A stretch of 64,000 bases of DNA from Hyphomicrobium_A sp963782555 (GCA_963782555.1 CAWAKB010000001.1:744001-808000), one strand, 5' to 3'; numbered from the stretch's first letter, positions 53,724 through 63,788 are shown. Notes: a model not told the origin generated them from the letters alone. Translations and numbers: made by a program.

Positions 53724-54464
53724 ATGATGACTGTCAGAACGAAGCTGACGCCCGGCAAGAAAGCCTTCGCTCATGGCTTGCGGCTGGCGGCCGTCGGTGC
53801 CCTCGCGCTTGGCCTGACAGGCTGCAAGACCACCGACGATCCCACGCGCGTCGCCGGCTGGACGCTCGTCGACGCCTCGCAGCGTCACCCCATTCTGGTC
53901 TCGCAGGAGCCCACGAACCTTTCCGTGCGCGTGCGGCGCGGTACCAATGGGCTGACCTCTGCGCAGCGGGCCAGGCTTCTCGACTTCGCCGGCCACTACC
54001 GCACCACAGATGCCGGCAACAGCCGCCTCGTCATTGCAGCCCCGAGTGGTGGTGCCAACGAGGTTTCGGCCATGTACGCGGTCAGCGAGATCAGGGCGTT
54101 GCTCACCGATCAGGGCTTCTCCGAGGCGACCATCTCGGTGGAGGCTTATGATGCGGAAGGCGCCGGGGAGCCGCCGATCCGTGTCTCCTATCTGCGCTAC
54201 GTGGCGCAGCCACCCCCGTGCGGCGACTGGTCGACCAATCTCGCCTACGATCCCATAAATCTTCCCTATCCTAACTTCGGCTGCGCCGGTCAGCACAACT
54301 TCGCCGCCCAAGTCGCCAACCCTGCCGATCTGTTGGGCCCGCGCAGCGAAACGGCTCGCTCCAGCGAGCGCCGGGACCAGGTGTGGAGCAAGTATGTGCG
54401 CGGCGCGCCGACGGGCGCCACCAAGGCGGCGGACGAACGCGTGAACAAGAACAACAGCAATTGA
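53724..54464 (+). CDS. cpaD: Pilus lipoprotein CpaD
   Basis: A 246-aa lipoprotein with lipobox LTGC (Cys ~34). PILVSQEPTNLSVRV and PPPCGDWSTNLAYDPINLPY, then NFGCAGQHNFAAQVANPADL, are the CpaD family signatures. It is thought to support the secretin. Starts ATGATG 21 bases after cpaC. Confidence 0.92.
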   Translation: MMTVRTKLTPGKKAFAHGLRLAAVGALALGLTGCKTTDDPTRVAGWTLVDASQRHPILVSQEPTNLSVRVRRGTNGLTSAQRARLLDFAGHYRTTDAGNSRLVIAAPSGGANEVSAMYAVSEIRALLTDQGFSEATISVEAYDAEGAGEPPIRVSYLRYVAQPPPCGDWSTNLAYDPINLPYPNFGCAGQHNFAAQVANPADLLGPRSETARSSERRDQVWSKYVRGAPTGATKAADERVNKNNSN

Positions 54465-54496
54465 GGCTCTTAGGGTAACTGAGGTCGCTTAAGCTC

Positions 54497-55813
54497 ATGT
54501 CGAAGCAAGCCTATTCCGAACCAGGCGCCGAGGAGGCGGGCGGCATGGATGTCACGCTGCCGGGCGAGGAGACCGGCTTGGCCGAAGAGTCCGTCAGCGG
54601 TCGCGCGCGTCCGATCCCGCGCATCTCGATCCAGGTCTTCTGCGAGAACGCCGCGATGGCGGAGATCCTGCAGATTGCTGCCGAGGACCGCCGGCTCGCC
54701 AAGGTGCACGTCAGCGTGCACATGGGCGGTATCGAGGCGGCGGTGGCACATTTCCAGCAGAACCCCACCCCCAATCTCATCATCGTCGAGAGCAGCCTGC
54801 CGCGCGAGCACGTGCTGATGGAACTGGACCGTCTCGCCGAGTGCTGCGATGCAGGCACCAAGGTCATCGTCATCGGACACGTCAACGACGTCGTCCTCTA
54901 TCGTGATCTTCTCCGGCGCGGGGTGAGTGAGTACCTGGTGGAGCCGGTCGCGCCGCTGCAAATCATGGAGGCCATCTCCAACCTCTACAACAATCCGGAG
55001 ACGGAGCCCGTGGGCCACGTCTATGCCTTCATCGGCGCCAAGGGCGGCGTCGGCTCCTCGACCATTTGCCACAACGCCGCCTGGGCGCTGTCGGAGCAGT
55101 TCAAGGCCAACGTGGTCATCGCCGACCTCGATCTCGCCTTCGGCACGACCGGCCTCGACTTCAATCAGGATCCCGTCCAGGGCATCGCCGACGCGCTGTC
55201 GAGTCCTGATCGCCTGGACGAGGTGTTGCTCGACCGCTTGCTGACCAAGTGCTCAGAGCATCTGTCGATCTTCGCCGCGCCCGTCGTTCTCGACCGCGAG
55301 TACGACATCACGGCCGCAGGTTGCGACCAAGTCATCGACATCGTTCGTCAGAACGTGCCGTATCTGGCGATCGACCTTCCCCACACCTGGTCGGCTTGGA
55401 CAAAGGGCATCCTGCTGCAGGCGGACGAGGTGATCATCACCGCCGCGCCCGATCTCGCCAACCTGCGCAATGCCAAGAGCATCGTCGACCTGCTAAAGCA
55501 GGCGCGCCGCAACGACAACAAGCCGCATCTGGTCATGAACATGGTCAACATGCCCAAGCGGCCCGAAATCAGCATCAAGGAATTCGAGACGGCGCTCGGC
55601 CTCAAGACGATCAGTGTCGTCGAGTTCGACGCGGAGACCTTCGGGCAAGCCGCCAACAACGGCCAGATGATCGAGGAGCTCAACGCCAAGGCGAAGTCGG
55701 TGGCCGCCTTCCGCGAGATCGCGCTGGCGATGACGAACCGGCGCGAGGCGCAGCCCGCGAAGAAGCCCTCGCCGTTGGCGCCCCTGCTCGAGAAACTGAA
55801 GATCAAGCTGTAA
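54497..55813 (+). CDS. cpaE: Pilus localisation ATPase CpaE/TadZ
   Basis: A 438-aa protein with an N-terminal receiver-like domain (~40-170; NLIIVESSLPRE in place of the phosphorylation loop) and a MinD/ParA-type ATPase. The Walker A reads GAKGGVGSSTICHNAA, lacking the usual Lys-Thr of GKT as is typical in CpaE, and VVIADLDLAFGTTGLDF follows. CpaE places the pilus machine at the cell pole. Confidence 0.92.
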   Translation: MSKQAYSEPGAEEAGGMDVTLPGEETGLAEESVSGRARPIPRISIQVFCENAAMAEILQIAAEDRRLAKVHVSVHMGGIEAAVAHFQQNPTPNLIIVESSLPREHVLMELDRLAECCDAGTKVIVIGHVNDVVLYRDLLRRGVSEYLVEPVAPLQIMEAISNLYNNPETEPVGHVYAFIGAKGGVGSSTICHNAAWALSEQFKANVVIADLDLAFGTTGLDFNQDPVQGIADALSSPDRLDEVLLDRLLTKCSEHLSIFAAPVVLDREYDITAAGCDQVIDIVRQNVPYLAIDLPHTWSAWTKGILLQADEVIITAAPDLANLRNAKSIVDLLKQARRNDNKPHLVMNMVNMPKRPEISIKEFETALGLKTISVVEFDAETFGQAANNGQMIEELNAKAKSVAAFREIALAMTNRREAQPAKKPSPLAPLLEKLKIKL

Positions 55814-55825
55814 GGGTTCTGAGCA

Positions 55826-57292
55826 ATGTTCGGTAAGCGTACCACGACCATCACCGAGCCGCGTCCGGTGCAGCGGCCGGCGGCGCCCGTTCCGGAGAAA
55901 GCACCAGAGCCCCGGCCGGTGGCCCCGACCGTCAATTCCTCCGCGGCCGCGCAGGCACAGGAATCTCAGCGCCGGCATTCGGAGGAATATTACGACGTCA
56001 AGACGACGGTCTTCAACGCGCTGATCGACACCATTGACCTGACCCAGCTCGCCAAGCTCGACAGCGCCTCGGCGCGTGAGGAGATCCGCGACATCGTCAG
56101 CGAGATCATCCAGGTCAAGAATGTCGTGATGTCGATTGCCGAGCAGGAGGAACTGCTAGAGGACATTTGCAACGACGTTTTGGGTTACGGGCCTTTGGAG
56201 CCCTTGCTGGCGCGCGACGAGATCGCCGACATCATGGTCAACGGCGCGGACACGACGTTCATCGAGGTCGGTGGCAAGGTGCAGAAGACCGGCGTGCGCT
56301 TCGCCGACAACCTGCAGCTCATGAACATCTGCCAGCGCATCGTCAGCCAGGTTGGTCGCCGCGTCGATGAATCGAGTCCAATCTGCGACGCGCGTCTGCC
56401 CGATGGATCCCGCGTCAACGTGATCGCCCCGCCTCTGGCCATCGATGGGCCGGTCCTCACGATCCGAAAGTTCAAGAGGGACCGTCTCAATCTCGAGCAG
56501 CTCGTTAAAATCGGCACGATCGCGCCCTACACCCGCACCGTTCTCGAGATCATCGGCCGCGTGCGCTGCAACGTTCTGATCTCGGGGGGCACCGGCTCGG
56601 GCAAGACGACGCTGCTCAATTGCCTCACCGGCTCCATCGATCTCGATGAGCGCATCATCACCTGCGAGGATTCGGCCGAGCTGCAGCTGCAGCAGCCGCA
56701 CGTGGTCCGACTTGAGACGCGTCCGCCCAACCTGGAAGGCGAGGGCGAGATCAAGATGCGCGACCTCGTCAGGAACTGCCTTCGTATGCGGCCAGAGCGG
56801 ATTATCGTGGGCGAGGTGCGCGGTCCGGAGGCCTTCGATTTGTTGCAGGCCATGAACACGGGCCACGACGGCTCCATGGGCACGCTTCACTGCAACAGCC
56901 CCCGCGAGGCCATCAGCCGCCTGGAGTCGATGATCATGATGGGCGGCTATCAGCTTCCCGTGAGGACCATTCGCGAGATGATCACCGGCTCCGTCGACGT
57001 CATCGTGCAGGTCGCGCGTCTGCGCGACGGCTCGCGTAAGGTGACGCATATCACCGAAGTCTTGGGCATGGAGGGCGACGTGGTCACGCTGCAGAACCTC
57101 ATTCTGCACGAGGTCACCGGAGAGGATGCCAACGGCAAGATCCTAGGTCGCCAGCGCTCAACCGGCATTGCCCGACCGCATTTTTGGGACCGGGCGGTTT
57201 ATTACGGCGAGGAGAGCCGCCTGGCGGCGGCCCTGGCGCAGGCCGAGGTGCTCGACGCCAACGGCAATCCTTTGGGAGATATCAATGTCTGA
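55826..57292 (+). CDS. cpaF: Secretion ATPase CpaF/TadA
   Basis: A 488-aa hexameric ATPase powering pilus extension. Walker A is ISGGTGSGKTTLLN; the Asp and His boxes are in ITCEDSAELQLQQPHVVRLE and MGTLHCNSPREAISRLE. A ~70-residue variable N-tail precedes the N-domain. It overlaps tadB. Confidence 0.95.
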   Translation: MFGKRTTTITEPRPVQRPAAPVPEKAPEPRPVAPTVNSSAAAQAQESQRRHSEEYYDVKTTVFNALIDTIDLTQLAKLDSASAREEIRDIVSEIIQVKNVVMSIAEQEELLEDICNDVLGYGPLEPLLARDEIADIMVNGADTTFIEVGGKVQKTGVRFADNLQLMNICQRIVSQVGRRVDESSPICDARLPDGSRVNVIAPPLAIDGPVLTIRKFKRDRLNLEQLVKIGTIAPYTRTVLEIIGRVRCNVLISGGTGSGKTTLLNCLTGSIDLDERIITCEDSAELQLQQPHVVRLETRPPNLEGEGEIKMRDLVRNCLRMRPERIIVGEVRGPEAFDLLQAMNTGHDGSMGTLHCNSPREAISRLESMIMMGGYQLPVRTIREMITGSVDVIVQVARLRDGSRKVTHITEVLGMEGDVVTLQNLILHEVTGEDANGKILGRQRSTGIARPHFWDRAVYYGEESRLAAALAQAEVLDANGNPLGDINV

Positions 57293-58292
57293 AGGCGATC
57301 TCCCTGCACTCGCCGCCGCGATGTTGGCCGCGCTTGCCGTTGCAGCGATCGTGTTCGTATTCGTCAATCCTTATCTTTCTGGCGAGCGAAACTCGGAGGA
57401 GCGCTACCGTGCCGTAGTCGAGAGCAGAGCCCGCACCGGGCCATCATTGCGTGCTGTCAATGAGCTCGCGGCTCAGCGGCGCAAGAGCGTCACCGACACG
57501 CTCAAGGAAATGGAGGATCGCCAGAAGGCGGCCGAGAAGGTCACGCTGCGTCTGCGGCTGCAGCGAGCGGGTCTCAGCATCACGCCGAAGGTATACTGGC
57601 TGATGAGCGTGCTGTGCGGGCTGAGCTTGGCTTTTGCCGTCAACATGACGCTTCCGTCCTCCGCCACGCGGCAGTTCCTGGCGATTTGCGTTGGCGTTAT
57701 CGGAACTTTCGGCGTGCCGCGCTGGGTGCTGAGCAGGATGATCAAAAGGCGCCAGGCCAAGTTTCTGGCTGAGCTTGCCAACGCCATCGATGTCGTCGTG
57801 CGCGGGGTGAAGTCTGGCTTGCCGCTGAACGAATGCCTGGGGACCATCGCCAACGAGAGCGCGCAGCCGCTGGCCGGCGAGTTCCGCGAGGTCATCCATC
57901 AGCAGCGCCTCGGCGTCACCCTGAGCGAGGCGCTGGAGCGGTTGATGCTGCGCATGCCCTTGGCCGAGGTCAAGTACCTCACGATCGTGATCGCCATCCA
58001 ACAGCAGGCCGGCGGCAACCTTTCCGAGGCGCTCAGCAATCTGGCCGGCGTGCTGCGCGATCGCTTTCGACTGAAGATGAAGGTGAAGGCGCTGAGCGCG
58101 GAGGCGAAGGCGTCGGCGCTGGTGCTCGCCTCTCTGCCTCCCGGCGTCATGTTTATGGTGTATGGCGCCTCGCCCGACTACATCATGCCGCTCTTCGCCA
58201 CCCGCGCCGGTAACCTGATGCTGTTGTTCAGCGTCATATGGATGATCATCGGCGTTCTCGTGATGCGACGCATGATCAACTTCAAATTCTGA
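57285..58292 (+). CDS. tadB: Pilus membrane platform protein TadB
   Basis: A 335-aa GspF-like inner-membrane protein. After one N-terminal helix it has the T2SF domain (LANAIDVVVRGVKSGLPLNE; EALERLMLRMPLAEVKYLTI) and C-terminal helices. ATG 57285 overlaps the cpaF stop by 8 bases. With TadC it forms the platform on which the ATPase acts. Confidence 0.92.
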   Translation: MSEGDLPALAAAMLAALAVAAIVFVFVNPYLSGERNSEERYRAVVESRARTGPSLRAVNELAAQRRKSVTDTLKEMEDRQKAAEKVTLRLRLQRAGLSITPKVYWLMSVLCGLSLAFAVNMTLPSSATRQFLAICVGVIGTFGVPRWVLSRMIKRRQAKFLAELANAIDVVVRGVKSGLPLNECLGTIANESAQPLAGEFREVIHQQRLGVTLSEALERLMLRMPLAEVKYLTIVIAIQQQAGGNLSEALSNLAGVLRDRFRLKMKVKALSAEAKASALVLASLPPGVMFMVYGASPDYIMPLFATRAGNLMLLFSVIWMIIGVLVMRRMINFKF

Positions 58293-58339
58293 ATGAGCGA
58301 CCTGCCCGCGTCTCACGCGCGGACAGACGGAGTTCTGCT

Positions 58340-59314
58340 ATGGACCACCTGATCGAGACCTTTACCAACCCGACCTTCATCGTGACGGTGCTGACGGCCA
58401 TTTGCGCCTTCGCTACCGTGCTGACGATCGCCATGCCCATCTTGGCGAAGGACCGCATGAACCAGCGCATGCGCGTGATGGCGGTCGAGCGCGAGAAGAT
58501 GCGGGCGGCGCGCCTGGCCGAGGTCGGGAAGGATCGTAACGCGCCGAAGCTGCGAATGGTCTCCAAGGGCTTTATGCAGGACATCGTGGACCAGCTCAAG
58601 CTGCGCCAGATGTTCGACAACGATGAGGTGCGCGACAAGCTCAAGCGTGCGGGCCTCAGGGGCCAGGCGCCTCTCGTCGCCTACATGTTCTTTCGTGTGG
58701 CCGTGCCGCTCATGGTCTTAGCTGTGTCTCTGTTCTATTTGTTCGTTGTGGGTGCGCTGTCCTACCCGCCGCTGATCAAGCTCCTCATTTCACTCGGGGC
58801 GGCGTTCGTCGGCTCTTATCTGCCGAACCTTTTCATCGAGAACCTGGCCCAGAAACGCCAGCAGGCAATCCGGCAAGTGTTCCCCGATGCGCTCGACATG
58901 CTGCTGATCTGCGTGCAGTCGGGCATGTCGGTGGAGGCTGCGTTCGGGCGCGTGTCGAAGGAGATCGCGGGTCAGTCGATGGAGCTCGCGGAGGAGTTGA
59001 GCCTGACGACGGCCGAGCTCTCGTATCTCCAGGACAGGCGCCAGGCCTTCGAGAACCTCGCCAAGCGCACCGGGATTAACGGAGTGAAAGCGGTGACGAC
59101 GGCCCTTATCCAGGCCGAGCGCTACGGTACGCCCGTGGGTCAGGCGCTCCGGATCATGGCCAAAGAGAACCGCGATATCCGCCAGTCGGAAGCCGAGAAG
59201 AAGGCGGCCGCGTTGCCGCCGAAGCTTACCGTTCCCATGATCGTGTTCTTCCTGCCGGTGCTCTTCATCGTGATCCTCGGCCCGGCCGCCATAAGGTTCT
59301 GGGAGCTGAACTGA
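58340..59314 (+). CDS. tadC: Pilus membrane platform protein TadC
   Basis: A 324-aa GspF-like membrane protein paired with TadB. It has an N-terminal helix (FIVTVLTAICAFATVLTIAM), the T2SF domain (FPDALDMLLICVQSGMSVEA; RTGINGVKAVTTALIQAERY) and a C-terminal helix (MIVFFLPVLFIVILGPAAI). ATG 58340 follows ACGGAG. Last gene of the cpa operon, ended by the terminator at 59325. Confidence 0.92.
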   Translation: MDHLIETFTNPTFIVTVLTAICAFATVLTIAMPILAKDRMNQRMRVMAVEREKMRAARLAEVGKDRNAPKLRMVSKGFMQDIVDQLKLRQMFDNDEVRDKLKRAGLRGQAPLVAYMFFRVAVPLMVLAVSLFYLFVVGALSYPPLIKLLISLGAAFVGSYLPNLFIENLAQKRQQAIRQVFPDALDMLLICVQSGMSVEAAFGRVSKEIAGQSMELAEELSLTTAELSYLQDRRQAFENLAKRTGINGVKAVTTALIQAERYGTPVGQALRIMAKENRDIRQSEAEKKAAALPPKLTVPMIVFFLPVLFIVILGPAAIRFWELN

Positions 59315-59324
59315 CGACGGCACG

Positions 59325-59360
59325 AGCCCGGCGGAACGCGTGCAGGCGCCGGGCTTTCTG
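59325..59360 (+). terminator. Terminator of the cpa/tad operon
   Basis: AGCCCGGC and GCCGGGCT form an 8-bp stem with a 15-base loop, followed by TTCTGTT. It lies 11 bases past tadC and 15 bases before the end of the facing TPR gene. Confidence 0.75.
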
Positions 59361-59369
59361 TTATCCGTC

Positions 59370-60572
59370 TTACTCGCCGTGTGCCGGGTGTGAGATGGAT
59401 TTGGGTGTGCTCGGCTTATGAGCGGTAGGCTCGATCGGTGCGGGAGTGGTCTGCGGTAACCACTGTGCGACGCTGAAGGTCGTGTCGAAGTCCGGCGTCG
59501 TTTGCGGTTTCTTCTTGACCTCGGCTTTGGCCTTCACCTTCGCCTTTGCCTTCTCGAAAGGCAATGCTCCCCGCAAGATCCCGCCGGCCTGAGCCATCAT
59601 CATGACGCGTTGCTCCTTGGCGCCGCCGTCGGAGGTCTGTGCGGCCTCAGGCTTGGCCTCCTCCGGCTGGTCGCTGTCGTCTTCCGCGACGGGCATCTCT
59701 CTCGCTGGCTTCTTGTTGGCGGGCTTGCTGGCGCGCGCGACGCTCGCCGTTGGCTCGGAGACCGGCGGTTTCTTGGCCGCGAGCTTGACAACTCGACGCA
59801 GGTAATCGGTGTTCTCTTCGGCGCTTTCGGCGGAGAGGTCACGCGAGGCGAGCAGCTTGGCCTCGTCGTACTTTCCTTGCAGCCCGAGCACCAAGGCAAG
59901 GTTCTGGCGAATCTTGAGCGAGTTGCGGTCGGCGGCGGCGGCCTTGCGCAACATCGCCTCGGCACGCTTGGGTTCGCCGTCCATTGCATGGGCGAGCGCG
60001 AGGTTGCTCAGAACGGAGGGTTGGTCGTGCGAGAGCTCCAACGCGTGCTCGTAATAGGGAATGGCGTCCTTGTACTTGCCCTGCTTGGCGAGCACTGTGC
60101 CGCGCGCGGAGATGATGCGCCAGTCGGGATCGGTGGGGTCGTCGGCAGCGGCGAGCAGCCGGCCGGCAAGGCCGATCTGGTCGAACTCGAGGGCAAGCCG
60201 CCCGTACTCGCTGGCGAGCTCGCGACTGTCGCCATGAAGGATCGAAGCCTGCTGCAGAACCGCTAAGGCCCGCCTCTTCTCCCCCATGGCCTTGAGGTCC
60301 TTGGCATAGCTCAACGCCGCCGGCAGGCCGCGCGGATCCTTGGCGTACTCCTGGCCCCAATACTTGGTGGCTTTCGCCAGCTCGCTTTTGCCGGCGTCGG
60401 TGGTGGTTGGGGGCGGCGTCTCGTTCTCGCTCTGCTGCGACAGCATCTGAGGCAGGCTCGGTTTTGGAGACTGGGCGCAGGCCCCGAGCAAGATGCAGAC
60501 GGCAAGCGCGGGAAGCCCTCTCCAGCTCACAATCCCGCCGCGGCAGGCGGTTGCTTGCGATGCGCGTGCCAT
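59370..60572 (-). CDS. TPR lipoprotein (TadD-like)
   Basis: A 400-aa exported protein. Lipobox LLGAC (Cys ~32), then tetratricopeptide repeats around residues 65-255 (KQGKYKDAIPYYEHALELSH; KRAEAMLRKAAAADRNSLKI). The C-terminal third is low-complexity Lys/Ala/Glu-rich (EKAKAKVKAKAEVKKKP). TadD is the TPR lipoprotein of tad clusters and this is the best candidate here, facing the operon from the other side. GGGAGA precedes ATG 60572. Confidence 0.82.
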   Translation of the reverse strand: MARASQATACRGGIVSWRGLPALAVCILLGACAQSPKPSLPQMLSQQSENETPPPTTTDAGKSELAKATKYWGQEYAKDPRGLPAALSYAKDLKAMGEKRRALAVLQQASILHGDSRELASEYGRLALEFDQIGLAGRLLAAADDPTDPDWRIISARGTVLAKQGKYKDAIPYYEHALELSHDQPSVLSNLALAHAMDGEPKRAEAMLRKAAAADRNSLKIRQNLALVLGLQGKYDEAKLLASRDLSAESAEENTDYLRRVVKLAAKKPPVSEPTASVARASKPANKKPAREMPVAEDDSDQPEEAKPEAAQTSDGGAKEQRVMMMAQAGGILRGALPFEKAKAKVKAKAEVKKKPQTTPDFDTTFSVAQWLPQTTPAPIEPTAHKPSTPKSISHPAHGE

Positions 60573-60687
60573 CCGTAGTCTCCCTGATCGGTGCTTGGAC
60601 TCGAATCTGTCCTTTGTCCGTCAGGGTGCGAGACACTCGTCAACAAACCATTAACCGGTCTTAATTCCTGGTAGGGTGTTGCCGCTG

Positions 60688-61347
60688 CTACGCGGCCGCA
60701 GCCAGCTCGGCGCGCGCGCCCTCGGTCCAGGCGTCCATCTCCGGCATGGCGAAGATCGTTTCCACGTACGCCTGCGCCGTGCCGTCATCGCCGTAGGCGG
60801 CAAGGTCCGGCACGTAGGTGCGAAAGCGAGAGGCGACGGGGGCATACATCGCGTCGGCGGCCGAGAAGCGCGAGAAGAGAAACGGGCCGTCGCCGCCAAA
60901 GCGCGCGCGGCACTGTCTCCAAAGCTCGACAATGCGGCCGATGTCGGTTTCGGCCTCGGCCGGCAGCGTGGCCTGCGGCATGCGGGCCAGAAGGTCCATG
61001 GAGCAGTGCTGGCGCAGGCCCATGAAGCCCGAATGCATCTCGGACGCTGCGGAGCGTGCCGTGGCGCGGGCCGTCCGCTCTGCGGGCCAAACTAGAGCCT
61101 CAGGATGTTGCTCGGCCAAGTATTCGAGGATGGCGAGGCTGTCCCAGACCGCCAGCTCGCCGTCGATCAGTGTCGGCACCAGCCCGGACGGGGAGCGCTT
61201 GAGGATTTCGGCCTTGGATTCGGGGCGCCGCAGCCGGATGTTGATCTCCTCGAAGGACAAGCCCAAACGCCGCATGGCGAGCCAGGGGCGCAGGCTCCAG
61301 CTCGACCAAGCCTTGTTGCCGATGACGAGGCGGTAGCGTGCGGTCAT
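60688..61347 (-). CDS. Glutathione S-transferase family protein
   Basis: A 219-aa GST. The thioredoxin-like N-domain has GNKAWSSWSLRPWLAMRRLG (active Ser near residue 15) and PSGLVPTLIDGELAVWDSLA (cis-Pro and the Asp-Ser glutathione site). The C-terminal half is the usual helical domain. Substrate unknown. Divergent from the aminopeptidase gene. Confidence 0.9.
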   Translation of the reverse strand: MTARYRLVIGNKAWSSWSLRPWLAMRRLGLSFEEINIRLRRPESKAEILKRSPSGLVPTLIDGELAVWDSLAILEYLAEQHPEALVWPAERTARATARSAASEMHSGFMGLRQHCSMDLLARMPQATLPAEAETDIGRIVELWRQCRARFGGDGPFLFSRFSAADAMYAPVASRFRTYVPDLAAYGDDGTAQAYVETIFAMPEMDAWTEGARAELAAAA

Positions 61348-61457
61348 GCTCTTGCCTTGCCTCCCATGATCCTGTTCTGTGCCCCGCGAGTCGCGTTGGA
61401 AGACGGGGCTTTAGACCTTTCCAAGGCGCCTTTCTAGCAAGGACCGGATCGATCCGC

Positions 61458-62873
61458 ATGACCCGCATGACCAACCCCCCACGTCCCGAAGACGCCTTCC
61501 TGGCTACAGGCGCGCGCGGGGCCGACATCCCTATCTGGCTTATCGAGAAGGGCGCGCCGGTCCCGCTCGAGGGGGCGCAGAAAGCCTGGGTCGAGGCGGC
61601 GGGCTTCAAGGGCAACGCCAAGCAGCTGGTGCTGGTGCCGGGGGCTGACGGGAGCATTGCTGGGGCTGTCTTCGGCTTGGGCGAAGGTGCCACCGGCGAG
61701 CCGAGCGGTCCCGCCGATCTGCTCGTCGGTCAGCTCGCGCAGGCGCTGCCGGCCGCGTCGTACCGGCTTGAGGGCAACGTGAGCGACCCCGTGCTCGCGG
61801 CGGTCGCCTGGGGCCTCGGTGCCTACCGCTATGGCCGATACAAGAGCGCCGATGCCGCGGCACGGCCGCGGCTCAGGATTCCAAGCGGCGCCGATCGGGC
61901 CGTAGTGCTCGCCGCCGTCGAGGCGGTCTGGCAGGGGCGCGATCTCATCAACACGCCCGCCTCCGACATGGGCCCCGGCGAGCTGGAGCTCGCAACGCGC
62001 GCGCTCGCCGAGCGTCACAAGGCGGATATTGCCGTCGTCGAGGGCGACGAGCTGTTGACGCGCAACTTCCCGCTGATCCACGCCGTGGGCCGCGCGAGCA
62101 CGCGCGCACCCCGGCTGATCGATCTGACCTGGGGCCGCGCCAAGTCCCCCACCGTCACGCTCGTCGGCAAGGGCATCTGCTTCGACACCGGCGGCCTCGA
62201 CATCAAGCCCGCGAGCGGCATGGGGTTGATGAAAAAGGACATGGGTGGCGCGGCGACGGTGCTCGCGCTCGGGCACATGATCATGAGCCGCAAGCTCGAC
62301 GTGCGCCTGCGCATTTTGATCCCGGCGGCGGAAAACAGCATCTCTGGCAATGCGTTCCGCCCTGGGGACGTCTTGCGCGCGCGCTCGGGCGCAACGGTCG
62401 AGGTGGGCAATACCGATGCGGAAGGCCGGCTCGTCCTCGCGGATGCGATCGCGCTTGCCGACGAGGCCGCGCCGCAGAGCCTGTTTGTGTTCGCGACTTT
62501 GACCGGCGCGGCACGTGTCGCGCTGGGGCCCGACCTTCCGGCGTTCTTCACCAATGATGACGCGTTCGGCGCCGACATGGTGGCGACCTCTGCAGGTATC
62601 GGCGATCCGGTGTGGCGCCTTCCTTTGTGGGCGGGCTACGACGCCAAGCTCGAAGGCCAGGTCGCGGACATGAACAACATCTGGGAAGCGCCCTTCGGCG
62701 GCGCTATCGTAGCAGCACTGTTCTTGAAGCGATTCGCCAAGCGGGCGCGCCGCTTCGCCCACTTCGACATCTACGGATGGCGCCCGTCGGCAACGCCGCT
62801 GGGCCCCAAAGGCGGCGAGCCGCAGGCGGCGCGAGCGGTGTTCACCCTCTTGAGCAAGGAGCGCGATCGATGA
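61458..62873 (+). CDS. M17 leucyl aminopeptidase-family protein
   Basis: A 471-aa zinc/manganese aminopeptidase. Metal and catalytic motifs are intact: GKGICFDTGGLDIKPASGMG, MKKDMGGAATVLAL and NTDAEGRLVLADA (the signature NTDAEGRL). Length is normal. ATG 61458 removes a 40-codon extension that overlaps the GST promoter. Its stop overlaps the NlpC gene start (ATGA). Confidence 0.95.
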   Translation: MTRMTNPPRPEDAFLATGARGADIPIWLIEKGAPVPLEGAQKAWVEAAGFKGNAKQLVLVPGADGSIAGAVFGLGEGATGEPSGPADLLVGQLAQALPAASYRLEGNVSDPVLAAVAWGLGAYRYGRYKSADAAARPRLRIPSGADRAVVLAAVEAVWQGRDLINTPASDMGPGELELATRALAERHKADIAVVEGDELLTRNFPLIHAVGRASTRAPRLIDLTWGRAKSPTVTLVGKGICFDTGGLDIKPASGMGLMKKDMGGAATVLALGHMIMSRKLDVRLRILIPAAENSISGNAFRPGDVLRARSGATVEVGNTDAEGRLVLADAIALADEAAPQSLFVFATLTGAARVALGPDLPAFFTNDDAFGADMVATSAGIGDPVWRLPLWAGYDAKLEGQVADMNNIWEAPFGGAIVAALFLKRFAKRARRFAHFDIYGWRPSATPLGPKGGEPQAARAVFTLLSKERDR

Positions 62874-63778
62874 GCGAGGAGACGGCCGAGAGACAGAAGG
62901 TAGCGGCAGCGGCGCCGGCGCGCCTCGATCCGCGCCGTAACGTCTTCCGTCGTGACCTGGCATCGAAGAGCCTTTACGGGAAGGTCAGCGCGCCGCGCTA
63001 TGTGCAGGGCTTTCCCGCGCAAGTGGTGCGCGCTGCCGTGCCGCTGCGCAGCCTGCCGTCGTCATCGAACGGCTTTGCAACGGAGGCGCTCTTCGGGGAG
63101 ATCGTCACCGTCTATGAGGAACGCGACGGCTGGGCGTGGGTTCAGCTGAACCGCGACAGGTATGTCGGCTACGTTCCGATCGATACGCTCTCGCAGGAGG
63201 TCATGGCGCCGACGCATCGCGTGCGCGCGCTCGGCACCTTCGTCTATCCGGCACCCGACATCAAATCGCCGCCGTTCATGCATTTGAGCCTCAATGCCGA
63301 GCTCTCCATCGTGGGCGCCGACGAGCAGTTCTGCGCCCTTCAGGCTGGCGGCTTCGTCGTTCAGCGCCATGTGATCGAGCGCGATCGATACGGGCGCGAT
63401 TTCGTGGAGATCGCCGAGCGCTTCATCGGCACGCCCTACCTGTGGGGCGGGCGCACGCGCGTGGGGCTCGACTGCTCGGGTTTGGTGCAGCTCGCGCTGG
63501 AGGCTGCCGGCATCGCGGCGCCGCGCGACACCGACATGCAGGAGGCCGAGCTCGGTGCAGAGGTGCCGCTCACCGATATCGAGGAGAACCTGCAGCGGGG
63601 TGACCTGGTATTCTGGAAGGGGCACGTCGGCATCATGGTGGACAGCGTGACGCTGGTGCATGCCAACGCGCATCATATGGCGGTGGCGGTGGAGACACTG
63701 CCCGAGGCAGCACAGCGGATCGCCAAGAGCGGATCGGAGATCCGCTCAATCAAGCGATTAGCGGGACTGTGCGGCTGA
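62870..63778 (+). CDS. NlpC/P60-family peptidoglycan hydrolase
   Basis: A 302-aa protein with SH3-like segments (~45-170; VVRAAVPLRSLPSSSNGFAT; GEIVTVYEERDGWAWVQL) and a C-terminal NlpC/P60 domain. Catalytic Cys in GLDCSGLVQLAL, His in WKGHVGIMVD, and a following HANAHH. These enzymes cut D-Glu-diaminopimelate bonds in cell-wall peptides. No signal peptide is seen, so it may recycle imported muropeptides together with the coupled aminopeptidase. Confidence 0.92.
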   Translation: MSEETAERQKVAAAAPARLDPRRNVFRRDLASKSLYGKVSAPRYVQGFPAQVVRAAVPLRSLPSSSNGFATEALFGEIVTVYEERDGWAWVQLNRDRYVGYVPIDTLSQEVMAPTHRVRALGTFVYPAPDIKSPPFMHLSLNAELSIVGADEQFCALQAGGFVVQRHVIERDRYGRDFVEIAERFIGTPYLWGGRTRVGLDCSGLVQLALEAAGIAAPRDTDMQEAELGAEVPLTDIEENLQRGDLVFWKGHVGIMVDSVTLVHANAHHMAVAVETLPEAAQRIAKSGSEIRSIKRLAGLCG

Positions 63779-63788
63779 GGATCGGCGG

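Noticed and set aside
52692..54311. 539-aa minus-strand ORF
   Set aside because: Shadow of cpaC and cpaD, caused by high GC at third positions.
61434..62963. 509-aa minus-strand ORF
   Set aside because: Shadow of the M17 aminopeptidase gene.
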